DNA of 18,709 nt from UBA7236 sp036734545 (lineage in GTDB: Bacteria > Bacteroidota > Bacteroidia > Chitinophagales > BACL12). Made by a program: the position numbers and the translations under genes. The stretch spans positions 1-18,709 of the forward strand of contig DAIMYJ010000062.1 of assembly GCA_036734545.1 (NCBI GenBank), written 5' to 3'. The notes below the pieces were generated by a model. The model was not told the origin of the DNA and ran no database searches. It worked only from the letters and a program-made list of their open reading frames with translations. Of this stretch, positions 1-6,998 are shown piece after piece (the stretch's first letter is position 1; every line of letters begins with the position of its first letter).

Positions 1-53
1 GTGTAAATTGTGGAGCGTTGCGGAAAAATTTTCTACTTCCGGGGGAGGGATTG

Positions 54-214
54 GATGAGGCATGAGAGATGAGAGATGAGTGGTGAGTGGCGAGTGGTGA
101 TTGATGAGTAGCAGGATACATATGCATTTTCTCGATACTCGATACTTGCTACTCGATACCAGATCCTTGATCCTTCATCCCTCATTCCTCATTCCTCATC
201 CCTGACTATCGACT
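54..214. repeat. Two-armed array of 7-bp repeats (inverted)
   Basis: Positions 54-109 read as eight consecutive 7-mers of the type GATGAGT (GATGAGG, CATGAGA, GATGAGA, GATGAGT, GGTGAGT, GGCGAGT, GGTGATT, GATGAGT). After a 21-base spacer, positions 131-207 read as eleven 7-mers that shift from CTCGATA to CCTCATT/CCTCATC and end with CCTGACT; an ATCGACT unit follows. CCTCATC is the exact reverse complement of the first left unit GATGAGG, so the outer parts of the arms can pair into a long imperfect hairpin. No protein is supported in this stretch. Similar short tandem heptamers occur between genes in other bacteria (the STRR class of cyanobacteria); function is unknown. Confidence 0.75.
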
Positions 215-255
215 CTTAAGTTCCGATGCTGATCAGAACAGCCTCAACGAATAGC

Positions 256-290
256 ACAAAAAAACCCGCATCGAATGAACGATGCGGGTT
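256..290 (-). terminator. Rho-independent terminator of the yceI-porin operon
   Basis: A perfect 11-bp stem, AACCCGCATCG (263-273) with CGATGCGGGTT (280-290), encloses a 6-base loop. On the minus strand the stem is followed by a run of seven T residues. It lies about 20 bases past the stop codon of the barrel-protein gene, where an intrinsic terminator is expected. Confidence 0.9.
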
Positions 291-309
291 AACCCAATTA
301 AAACCCTGA

Positions 310-1701
310 TTAGAATCCAACACAGGCTTCCACTACAACTCCTTTGAAGTTGAGTTCACTCCTGATATCAGATGTTTTGAAATCAGCGTAGTCCTGATTT
401 ACATATTCCAGTTTGAGCAACAGGTTTTCGGTCGGGAACCAACCTGCAGCGATTTGATAACGAGATACATTAATATCACCGTCAGTATCTGAGTAACCGG
501 CTAAGCGACCAGTCACAGTGTTGTAACGAACACCGATATAAGCCTGTTCATTTTCCAGGAAGCGATACAGTGCACTTACAGCTAATTGATTGAAGCTGCG
601 ATCCACGGTGTCAGTAGTACTGGTCAGGCTGGCGCTACCACTGGCGATCTCATAAGTACCGAACACTTCCAATCCCATGAATTTGATGAATGGGTTGATC
701 ATGATCGCGGTAACATTGGTAGAGAAACCGGGGTCGATACGGCCGCTGAATGCTCTGTTCACGAATGAAGTAGCAGTGAGTGCAGGTGCCATGTAGTAAG
801 AACCTTCACCTACCCAGTAGTAACGGGAACCGGCGCGGTCGCCACCATACAGTGTGTTGCGTGAGGTACCACCGTTCATGTATACAGAACCGGTAAGACG
901 AACACGCAGATCATCGTTCAACTGCTTATCATAGCCTAATTTACCGTAAATAGAAGGCTTACGGGCTACTGAGTCACCTTCAACAGTTACAAACTGGCTC
1001 ATGGCGCTGTTGAGCAGACCATTGGAAACACCCAACATGGCAATGATACCATTGGAAGGCTTATAGTAGAATTCGCCACCCATCTCAGTTACGAATGCAT
1101 CCATGATGTTCTCACCTACGAAAGGATTGAGGATACCGTTAGCGTTATCTGTGCGATAGAAGTGTGCGTCACCATAGTTGTTCTCCATCTGTCCGATGCG
1201 AACGGTGAAGTTGTCGGTGAACCACTGCGGATTGCCGAACATAGGCAGTTTGTCGATCTGAATGTAACCGCCTTTTACCCAGAATTCGTTGTGGTGACGG
1301 GAAGACATGTAGTTTTCGAGGCTCACATAGATACCGTCTGCCAGCTGAGCAGAAATGATCAGGTTGGCTGTTGGCAGGTTAAAGCCTCCTACCAGCGGAT
1401 ACAATGCGTTGATGTTCACAGAGTCACCTGCGGTAGAGGTCAATGTATTATCCTTCAACGAAATATCAGCATTGTTGCTGTGTGAAATGTTTTGGAACTG
1501 TGTAGTAAAGCCACCGCTGATCTTCATTTTGAATCCAGTGTAGGGAGCAACTGACTCCTTAGTGGTTTCAAATACGTTGATGCCGGATTTGTCATAGTTC
1601 CGGAAATAGTCGATGTCACCGTACTGTTGAGCGAACAAAGACATGGTCATTAGGGCAAAAGCCAGGAATAAACCGGATTTTGTGATGCTTGACGTTCTCA
1701 T
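310..1701 (-). CDS. Outer-membrane beta-barrel (porin-like) protein
   Basis: A 463-residue exported protein. Residues 1-24 form a signal peptide (basic start, hydrophobic core, cleavage near LFA|QQ). The mature part consists of alternating aromatic and hydrophobic strands with turns rich in Gly, Asn and Asp, and it ends in Phe (VVVEACVGF), the usual last residue of a barrel inserted by the BAM machinery. It resembles the porin-like outer-membrane proteins of Bacteroidota, loosely of the OprO/OprP kind, but I see no motif that fixes a substrate. It is the second gene of an operon, 33 bases after the YceI-family gene, and is followed by a clear terminator. The pairing suggests an envelope function shared with YceI. 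Barrel assignment is fairly secure; transport specificity is unknown. Confidence 0.75.
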   Translation of the reverse strand: MRTSSITKSGLFLAFALMTMSLFAQQYGDIDYFRNYDKSGINVFETTKESVAPYTGFKMKISGGFTTQFQNISHSNNADISLKDNTLTSTAGDSVNINALYPLVGGFNLPTANLIISAQLADGIYVSLENYMSSRHHNEFWVKGGYIQIDKLPMFGNPQWFTDNFTVRIGQMENNYGDAHFYRTDNANGILNPFVGENIMDAFVTEMGGEFYYKPSNGIIAMLGVSNGLLNSAMSQFVTVEGDSVARKPSIYGKLGYDKQLNDDLRVRLTGSVYMNGGTSRNTLYGGDRAGSRYYWVGEGSYYMAPALTATSFVNRAFSGRIDPGFSTNVTAIMINPFIKFMGLEVFGTYEIASGSASLTSTTDTVDRSFNQLAVSALYRFLENEQAYIGVRYNTVTGRLAGYSDTDGDINVSRYQIAAGWFPTENLLLKLEYVNQDYADFKTSDIRSELNFKGVVVEACVGF

Positions 1702-1734
1702 AATATATGGTTTTATTGGTTGGTTTAAAAAAGT

Positions 1735-2316
1735 TTATTTCATGATATAATTCAACTTGAATCGAATGGTAATGTCGTCGCCAACGGTCATCGCACCCAT
1801 CATGGCGGTGGGCGGATCCACGTTGAAGTCGGTCATCTTCAGCGGCTTGCTCACATCGAGGGTGAGTTTACCGTTCTCTTTCACGTATACCATACCGGAG
1901 ATATCGGTATTCTTGGTCACGCCGGCGATGGTCAGGTCTCCGTTCACCTTTACGCTCCATCCGGTGCCACTCTTGGTCATGGATTTCACGGATAACATTT
2001 TAAAGGTGATGTACGGATGCTTGTCGGCCTTCAGAGCATCATAGGTTTTATTGTCCATGATGGAGCCTTTGTCGCTCTTGATGGATTTTACGGTCACTTT
2101 CAGGTTGAAGGTCTTGAGCGCAAAGGAACCGTCGGTGTTCCATAATACGGAAGCATCGCCGGAAGCGGTCATGGCGGTCTCAGTCCAATCGTGCACATTG
2201 CTCGTACCATCTATGGTGATCTTATGATCGGAGGCAAGTGTATAGGCATTTTGCGCCTGGGTCCGGGTAACGGCCAACAGCAGCAGAATCAGGGTGATCA
2301 ATTTAGCGGATCTCAT
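1735..2316 (-). CDS. YceI-family periplasmic lipid-binding protein
   Basis: A 193-residue protein with a signal peptide (MRSAKLITLILLLLAVTRTQAQ) followed by a YceI-like lipocalin-type beta-barrel. Typical family features are the opening stretch IDGTSNVHDWTETA, the SIKSDKGSIMDNKTYDALKA segment and the final strand with DDITIRFKL. YceI proteins bind isoprenoid-type lipids such as polyprenols or quinone-like molecules in the periplasm. An in-frame ATG 12 codons upstream (2350-2352) is unlikely to be the start: it falls on the promoter -7-like box at 2350-2357 and would place a polar stretch before the signal peptide. The gene is first in an operon with the barrel protein and is probably controlled from the spacer that holds the CRP-like palindrome. 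Confidence 0.88.
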   Translation of the reverse strand: MRSAKLITLILLLLAVTRTQAQNAYTLASDHKITIDGTSNVHDWTETAMTASGDASVLWNTDGSFALKTFNLKVTVKSIKSDKGSIMDNKTYDALKADKHPYITFKMLSVKSMTKSGTGWSVKVNGDLTIAGVTKNTDISGMVYVKENGKLTLDVSKPLKMTDFNVDPPTAMMGAMTVGDDITIRFKLNYIMK

Positions 2317-2349
2317 TGTAGTAGGTTTTGATGCGCTTGCTAACAGATG

Positions 2350-2357
2350 CAAAGTAA
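2350..2357 (-). promoter_or_regulatory. Candidate -7 promoter box of the yceI operon
   Basis: On the minus strand this reads TTACTTTG, one base from the Bacteroidota -7 consensus TAnnTTTG. It lies 33 bases upstream of the preferred yceI start. No good TTG-type -33 element stands at the usual distance, which would fit a promoter that needs an activator. Confidence 0.45.
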
Positions 2358-2397
2358 AAGTGCGTGCAACGGCGGAATGATGATAATTATGTTCGTC

Positions 2398-2419
2398 AAA
2401 GATGATTTATGTCATCTTT
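2398..2419. promoter_or_regulatory. CRP/FNR-type palindromic operator candidate
   Basis: A perfect 8-bp inverted repeat, AAAGATGA and TCATCTTT, is separated by 6 bases (TTTATG). The layout NNNGA-N6-TCNNN with flanking A and T runs is that of CRP/FNR-family sites. It sits in the spacer between the divergent yceI operon and the small membrane-protein gene. Its centre (2408.5) is about 62 bases upstream of the start site estimated from the yceI -7 box, and about 40 bases upstream of that estimated from the plus-strand TTTCTTTG box. Confidence 0.5.
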
Positions 2420-2437
2420 TTGGGTTGGCTGCACCTT

Positions 2438-2445
2438 TTTCTTTG
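2438..2445 (+). promoter_or_regulatory. Candidate -7 box for the small membrane-protein gene
   Basis: TTTCTTTG differs by one base from TAnnTTTG. A TTTG at 2419-2422 lies 15 bases upstream, shorter than the usual -33/-7 spacing, and it touches the right edge of the palindrome. The gene starts 75 bases downstream. Confidence 0.35.
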
Positions 2446-2520
2446 TAACTGATTCTGCGACCGGTGGAAAGCGTAACCACCCGTGCTCCCCCGGTACTAT
2501 AAAGCACAAAACAGAACTAT

Positions 2521-2928
2521 ATGAAAAAGGTGATCACTGCCTATGTAGCCGCCGTCGTGGCGCTGCTGGCATTCAGCTATCTCGCTTTGATCTTATCGAT
2601 CCGCTTACTCCCGGGTATTGCCGAGCAATACTTCGATCCTATCTATTCTTCCAGCGAGAAGCGCACGATCCTTTACTTCGTGCACCCCTTCATCGTAGCC
2701 CTGGCGCTGAAATACTTCTGGCAGCGGTTCAGGCATATGTTCCGGGGCAACTGGTTCCTGCGCGGATGTGAAGTGGGACTGATCTATGGCGCTATCGCCG
2801 TATTGCCGGCCATGTGGATCACCTTCAGCGGTATCTCCGTGAGTGTTACCATCATCGCCACCTGGATCGCCTACGGGTTCGTACAGGGCATGATCGCCGG
2901 TGTGATCTACGCGAAGGTCAACCCCTGA
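2521..2928 (+). CDS. Small integral membrane protein, unknown function
   Basis: A 135-residue protein that I do not recognise. Hydropathy by eye gives four membrane segments at about residues 7-28, 49-66, 84-103 and 107-131, with a short basic loop (QRFRHMFRGNWFLRG, 68-82) between the second and third that probably faces the cytoplasm. The third and fourth segments are rich in small residues (Gly, Ala, Ser). There is no signal peptide or catalytic motif. It is transcribed divergently from the yceI operon and ends at a strong hairpin, so it looks monocistronic. The coding frame is convincing because the hydrophobic pattern is regular and the gene fits exactly between a promoter-like box and a terminator. 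Confidence 0.65.
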   Translation: MKKVITAYVAAVVALLAFSYLALILSIRLLPGIAEQYFDPIYSSSEKRTILYFVHPFIVALALKYFWQRFRHMFRGNWFLRGCEVGLIYGAIAVLPAMWITFSGISVSVTIIATWIAYGFVQGMIAGVIYAKVNP

Positions 2929-2956
2929 TTCGTTCACTACTCTAACCAATCAATAC

Positions 2957-2988
2957 AACGAAGCCCCGTCGTATGACGGGGCTTCGTT
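2957..2988 (+). terminator. Strong hairpin terminator after the membrane-protein gene
   Basis: A perfect 14-bp stem, AACGAAGCCCCGTC (2957-2970) with GACGGGGCTTCGTT (2975-2988), closes a GTAT loop 28 bases after the stop codon. The T run on either strand is short, so it may act as a terminator in both directions or protect the mRNA 3' end. Confidence 0.75.
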
Positions 2989-3003
2989 ATGTATAAGGTG
3001 CTA

Positions 3004-3120
3004 TCACTTCTGCTTTTCCATGTATTTTACCACCGATTCATCGTCGGGGAGGGCCGGTAAACTGCTCAGATAGTTAAATACGGCTTCCATCTCCATATCT
3101 GTTATTGAAGATACACAAAT
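3004..3120 (-). pseudogene. Possible remnant of a c-type cytochrome C-terminus
   Basis: On the minus strand a short frame ends with TGA at 3004-3006 and is open back to a TAA at 3130-3132. From the ATG at 3094-3096 it gives 30 residues: MEMEAVFNYLSSLPALPDD, then ESVVKYMEKQK. The stretch (T)DMEMEAVFNYLSSLPAL matches the usual last helix of small c-type cytochromes, in which an acidic segment precedes AxxxYLxSLP. The heme-binding CXXCH part is absent, the frame stops just upstream, and the plus-strand cbs promoter follows. I read it as the tail of a decayed cytochrome gene; a chance match or a very small peptide gene cannot be excluded. Confidence 0.35.
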
Positions 3121-3173
3121 TCGACGGGTTTAGGAATCCACAACCGCACCGGCACAAGCCACATCGAAATCCC

Positions 3174-3181
3174 TAACTTTG
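3174..3181 (+). promoter_or_regulatory. -7 promoter box of the cbs operon
   Basis: TAACTTTG is an exact match to the Bacteroidota -7 consensus TAnnTTTG and is followed by CGGCC and then the ATG. Only five bases separate box and start codon, so the transcript should be leaderless or nearly so. Confidence 0.75.
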
Positions 3182-3186
3182 CGGCC

Positions 3187-4551
3187 ATGTGGCACAACAA
3201 TATTTTAGGTACCATCGGGAACACCCCGCTGGTTAAGCTGAACAGGATCGTAAGCGGTATCGATGCAACCGTGCTGGCGAAGGTCGAGACCTTCAACCCG
3301 GGCAACTCCATCAAAGACCGTATGGCATTGAAAATGATCGAGGATGCCGAGCGTGACGGCCGTCTGCAACCCGGCGGTACCATCATTGAAGGCACTTCCG
3401 GCAACACCGGGATGGGCCTGGCGATAGCAGCCATCATCAAAGGCTACAAGTGTATTTTTACGACCACCGACAAGCAAAGTATCGAAAAGGTCAATGCCCT
3501 CAAGGCCTTCGGCGCCGAAGTGATCGTTTGCCCTACCGATGTAGACCCTGAGGACCCGCGCAGCTATTACTCAGTGTCTTCGCGCCTCGAAAGAGAGGTG
3601 CCCAATGCCTGGAAACCCAACCAGTACGATAATCCCAGCAACGCCGCAGCGCACTATGCCAGCACCGGACCGGAGATCTGGCAGCAGACCGATGGGCGCA
3701 TTACCCATTTTGTGGCCGGCGTAGGCACCGGCGGCACCATTTGCGGCACCGGACGCTACCTGAAGGAGCAGAATCCGAATATCCGTGTGTGGGGTATCGA
3801 CACTTACGGTTCAGTATTCAAGAAATACAAGGAGACCGGCATCTTCGACAAGAATGAGATATATCCCTATGTTACCGAAGGTATCGGAGAGGACTTTTTA
3901 CCTCAGAACGTTGATTTCAGCGTGATCGATCACTTTGAAAAGGTGACCGACAAAGACGCTGCAATCATGACCGCCCGCATTACTCGTGAGGAAGGTATCT
4001 GGGTGGGCAACTCCAGCGGTTCCGCCCTGCAGGGGCTGATACAGCTGAAAGACAACTTTAAGAAAGAGGATGTGGTTGTGGTGATCTTCGTTGACCACGG
4101 CACGCGATACCTGGGCAAGATGTTCAATCCGGCGTGGATGATGAAGATGGGCTATATCGACAAATCGGGCCTCACCGCCCGCGATCTCATCTCCGGCAAC
4201 CAGGCGGGGATCATGCAGTCGGTGGATGTGCACACCACCGTAGCCCAGGCGCTGCAGATCATGATGGAGCATGACTTCAGCCAGCTGCCGGTGACCGACG
4301 GCGGCCGATTGGTAGGCGCCATCCACGAGCATTCGTTGTATCAGCAGATCACTGCCGACAATGACATCCGCCATAAAAAAGTAGGTGAAGTGATGGGAGC
4401 AGCGCTCCCCTTTGTAGATATTTCTGCCCCGGTAGATGCCCTGGCGGGCATGATCAGTTCAGAAAATCCGGCCCTGCTGGTGCGGGATTTCAAGGTCGAC
4501 AAGACCTATATCCTGACCCGCCACGACATCATGCAGGCCATGTTGCGATGA
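3187..4551 (+). CDS. cbs: PLP-dependent cystathionine beta-synthase-like enzyme with C-terminal CBS domains
   Basis: A 454-residue cytoplasmic enzyme of the cysteine synthase/cystathionine beta-synthase fold. The PLP lysine is in NPGNSIKDR (Lys43), the substrate-binding loop is EGTSGNTG (68-75), and a phosphate-binding glycine loop reads GVGTGGTICGTG. Residues 343-454 form a pair of CBS domains (MQSVDVHTTVAQALQIMMEH, later VGEVMGAALPFVDI), which in this family often regulate activity by binding nucleotides or SAM. The architecture matches bacterial cystathionine beta-synthases such as that of mycobacteria, which condense homocysteine with serine, but O-acetylserine-dependent cysteine synthesis is possible. 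It is the first gene of a unit whose next gene overlaps it by 4 bases (ATGA). A perfect -7 box lies just before the start. Confidence 0.88.
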   Translation: MWHNNILGTIGNTPLVKLNRIVSGIDATVLAKVETFNPGNSIKDRMALKMIEDAERDGRLQPGGTIIEGTSGNTGMGLAIAAIIKGYKCIFTTTDKQSIEKVNALKAFGAEVIVCPTDVDPEDPRSYYSVSSRLEREVPNAWKPNQYDNPSNAAAHYASTGPEIWQQTDGRITHFVAGVGTGGTICGTGRYLKEQNPNIRVWGIDTYGSVFKKYKETGIFDKNEIYPYVTEGIGEDFLPQNVDFSVIDHFEKVTDKDAAIMTARITREEGIWVGNSSGSALQGLIQLKDNFKKEDVVVVIFVDHGTRYLGKMFNPAWMMKMGYIDKSGLTARDLISGNQAGIMQSVDVHTTVAQALQIMMEHDFSQLPVTDGGRLVGAIHEHSLYQQITADNDIRHKKVGEVMGAALPFVDISAPVDALAGMISSENPALLVRDFKVDKTYILTRHDIMQAMLR

Positions 4552-5336
4552 TCATCACGGAAATATCGGCTTACCGGGCGCAGCACCCTGCCCCACCCCG
4601 GCGTATCCTTTCGCTGGTGCCCAGCATCACTGAATTACTGGTGGACCTGGGACTCGAGGAGCAGCTCATCGGGGTCACCAAGTTCTGCGTGCATCCCGCG
4701 CATCTGCGCAAGACCAGACAGATCATAGGCGGCACCAAGAACCTGCGGATGGAAGTGATCCGCTCTCTGCAGCCCGACCTGATCATTGCCAATAAGGAAG
4801 AGAATGTAAAAGAGCAGGTGCTCGCCCTTGCCGAAGACTTTCCGGTATGGGTCTCGGAGGCGGGCAGTGTTGCGGAGGCCGTGGAGCTGATACGCAACAC
4901 CGGCGCCCTGACCGGCACCCTGCCTGCCGCTGAAACCCTGATCGCCGGCTTACGCGAGCGGATGCGCCGACTCACGGAACACCGCCCTTCTCCCCCCAAA
5001 AGAACCCTGTATCTCATCTGGCGCGGTCCGTGGATGAGTGTGGGCGGTGATACTTTTATCCACGATATGCTGCAGCTGGCCGGACTGGAGAATGTGTGCG
5101 GCGGGATGCGGCGGTATCCGGAGCTGAGCGCTGAGGAAATGCAGGCGCTGCGTCCCGACCTGATCCTGCTGAGTTCAGAGCCCTATCCCTTTGGCGACGC
5201 GCATTTGGCCGAAATACAGGCCCTCGTGCCCGGAGTGGAGGTGCGGCTGGCCGACGGCGAGTTTTTCAGCTGGTATGGCAGCCGTATGTTGCCGGCCATG
5301 GACTACCTACGCGATTTTGGTGCCGACGGGGCATGA
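4548..5336 (+). CDS. BtuF-like helical-backbone metal receptor (no signal peptide)
   Basis: A 262-residue protein of the class III periplasmic-binding fold used by BtuF and iron-siderophore receptors. Visible features are RILSLVPSITELLVDLG (19-35), the GVTKFCVHP and IIGGTKNLRMEVIRSLQPDL segments typical of the first lobe, and a second lobe with GDTFIHDMLQLAGLENV and LRPDLILLSSEPYPF. Unlike transport receptors it has no signal peptide or lipobox Cys: the start codon overlaps the cbs stop codon (ATGA, 4548-4551), so an upstream signal is excluded. It is therefore predicted to be cytoplasmic. No permease or ATPase gene is adjacent. Close coupling to cbs suggests a role near transsulfuration, perhaps binding a corrinoid or heme, but that is inference. 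Confidence 0.8.
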   Translation: MIITEISAYRAQHPAPPRRILSLVPSITELLVDLGLEEQLIGVTKFCVHPAHLRKTRQIIGGTKNLRMEVIRSLQPDLIIANKEENVKEQVLALAEDFPVWVSEAGSVAEAVELIRNTGALTGTLPAAETLIAGLRERMRRLTEHRPSPPKRTLYLIWRGPWMSVGGDTFIHDMLQLAGLENVCGGMRRYPELSAEEMQALRPDLILLSSEPYPFGDAHLAEIQALVPGVEVRLADGEFFSWYGSRMLPAMDYLRDFGADGA

Positions 5337-5374
5337 AAACCGACTTTTCGGCTTCGTTTCTGACGCCTTTTTGC

Positions 5375-5382
5375 TATCTTTG
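5375..5382 (+). promoter_or_regulatory. -7 promoter box of prs
   Basis: TATCTTTG is an exact TAnnTTTG match followed by CGGCC, like the cbs promoter. It lies 25 bases upstream of the ATG at 5408 and so argues for that start. Confidence 0.75.
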
Positions 5383-5407
5383 CGGCCTCAAATCATCCGC
5401 CACAGCC

Positions 5408-6349
5408 ATGGTTACCAACGATGTAAAACTGTTCTCCGGAACCACCAGCCGTTATCTGGCGGAGAAGGTTGCCGATTATTACGGTCAGCCCCTCGGAAAG
5501 ATTTCCATCGATAAATTCAGCGACGGCGAGTTTCAGCCGAATATCCTGGAGAGTGTGCGCGGCAGTTATGTGTTCCTTATTCAGAGTACGATGTTCCCGT
5601 CAGATAACCTGATGGAACTGCTGCTGATGATCGACGCGGCTAAGCGTGCTTCCGCTTCTTATATCACTGCGGTGATCCCCTATTTTGGTTTGGCCCGTCA
5701 GGACCGCAAAGACAAACCGCGTGTTTCCATCGGCTCCAAGCTGGTGGCAGAATTGCTGACCGCTGCCGGTGCGAACCGTATTGTTACCATGGACCTGCAC
5801 GCTGATCAGATCCAGGGCTTTTTTGATATTCCGGTTGACCACCTGAGTTCAACAGCGATATATGTGCCTTACATCGAAGAAAACCTCGATCTCTCGAATG
5901 TGATCTTTGCTTCTCCCGACGTAGGCAGCACCAAGCGCAACCGCCGCTACGCCGTGCATTTCAACACCGAACTGGTGATCTGCGACAAATACCGCAAGAA
6001 AGCCAATGAAGTGGCCGAAATGACCGTGATCGGTGATGTGAGCGGCAAGGATGTGATCATGATCGACGACATCGTGGATACCGGTAACACCCTCGCCAAT
6101 GCGGCCAACCTGATGAAGGAAAAAGGTGCGAAGACCGTGCGTGCTTTCTGTACGCATCCGGTGCTGAGCGGTAAGGCCTATGAGACGATCGAAAATTCTG
6201 CGCTGGAAGAGATCGTGGTGACCGACACCATTCCGCTGAAGCGCGAGTCTTCGAAGATCCGCGTGTTGTCGTCAGCCAAATTATTTGCGCGTGCCATCCG
6301 CAACACACATGAGCACCGCAGTATCAGTTCGCTTTTTATCAATAATTAA
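5408..6349 (+). CDS. prs: Ribose-phosphate pyrophosphokinase (PRPP synthetase)
   Basis: A 313-residue class I PRPP synthetase, which makes phosphoribosyl pyrophosphate from ribose 5-phosphate and ATP for nucleotide, histidine and tryptophan synthesis. Family motifs are YFGLARQDRK (92-101), DLHADQIQGFFDIPVDHL (129-146), SPDVGSTKRNRRYA and the PRPP-binding loop DDIVDTGNT (220-228). The length fits the family's usual 310-320 residues. An in-frame ATG at 5333, overlapping the previous stop codon, would add 25 residues, but the promoter -7 box lies inside that stretch and its sequence is unlike the family, so 5408 is preferred. rplY and pth follow, a neighbourhood conserved in many bacteria. Confidence 0.96.
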   Translation: MVTNDVKLFSGTTSRYLAEKVADYYGQPLGKISIDKFSDGEFQPNILESVRGSYVFLIQSTMFPSDNLMELLLMIDAAKRASASYITAVIPYFGLARQDRKDKPRVSIGSKLVAELLTAAGANRIVTMDLHADQIQGFFDIPVDHLSSTAIYVPYIEENLDLSNVIFASPDVGSTKRNRRYAVHFNTELVICDKYRKKANEVAEMTVIGDVSGKDVIMIDDIVDTGNTLANAANLMKEKGAKTVRAFCTHPVLSGKAYETIENSALEEIVVTDTIPLKRESSKIRVLSSAKLFARAIRNTHEHRSISSLFINN

Positions 6350-6367
6350 TCATAAAATCCATTCACA

Positions 6368-6982
6368 ATGCAAACGTTTCAATTAGAAGGCAAGGTGAGA
6401 GAGCAGGTAGGACGCCGTTCAGCGATGGACGCACGTGCTGCCGAGAGTATCCCCTGCGTTCTTTATGGTGATGGCGAAAACATCCATTTCGAAGTAGCCA
6501 AAACTGCGATCAAGTCGCTCGTTTTCTCGCCCAATGTGTACAAGGTACACATCACCATCAATGGCTCAACACATGAATGTCTCATGCGCGAGATCCAGTT
6601 CGACAAGTTGACCGATGCTGTAATGCACATCGACTTCTTCAAACTGAATCCGGCAAAAAAGGTAACCTGTGTGGTTCCGGTAAAAGCTATTGGTCAGTCA
6701 GTTGGCGTGCGTGCGGGCGGTAAACTCGTACAGCGTTTGCGCAAACTGACCATCAAGGCGCTGCCGGCCAATCTGGTAGACCGTATCGAAGTGGACATCA
6801 CTGAACTGGACGTGAACAAGACCATCCGTATCGGTGATATTTCCATTCCGAATGTGGAAGTACTCGGTTCCAAGAGCATTCCGATCATGACCGTGGCATC
6901 TCCGCGTGCACTGCGCGCTGCCGCTGAAGACACTGAGCAGAAAGCCGGTGCTGAAGCGCCTAAGGAAGCACCGAAGGCCTGA
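6368..6982 (+). CDS. rplY: Large-subunit ribosomal protein bL25/general stress protein Ctc
   Basis: A 204-residue protein of the long (Ctc/TL5) form of bL25, which binds 5S rRNA in the 50S subunit. The N-terminal 5S-binding domain (about 1-95) contains VREQVGRRSAMDARA and IPCVLYGDGENIHFEV and ends with MREIQFDKLTDAVMHIDFF. A beta-rich C-terminal domain (about 96-185) contains VPVKAIGQSVGVRAGGKL and ALPANLVDRIEVDITELDV. The last 20 residues are an Ala/Glu/Lys-rich tail common in these proteins. It starts 18 bases after prs and is presumably cotranscribed with it; a strong terminator follows. Confidence 0.95.
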   Translation: MQTFQLEGKVREQVGRRSAMDARAAESIPCVLYGDGENIHFEVAKTAIKSLVFSPNVYKVHITINGSTHECLMREIQFDKLTDAVMHIDFFKLNPAKKVTCVVPVKAIGQSVGVRAGGKLVQRLRKLTIKALPANLVDRIEVDITELDVNKTIRIGDISIPNVEVLGSKSIPIMTVASPRALRAAAEDTEQKAGAEAPKEAPKA

Positions 6983-6998
6983 TAAACAGTATATCGAT

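Noticed and set aside
1..53. Tail of a plus-strand gene at the left edge
   Set aside because: Short open frames exist in two registers but neither has convincing coding character or a clear family match.
54..214. CRISPR array
   Set aside because: Repeats are 7 bases long, contiguous and drifting, with no unique spacers and no cas genes nearby.
2409..2771. Plus-strand frame overlapping the small membrane-protein gene in another reading frame
   Set aside because: It begins in the operator region and gives an Arg/Cys/Pro-rich product; the frame from 2521 has regular membrane segments and fits between promoter and terminator.
5333..5407. 25-residue N-terminal extension of PRPP synthetase
   Set aside because: The stretch holds an exact -7 promoter box and does not resemble the family; the ATG at 5408 gives the normal length.
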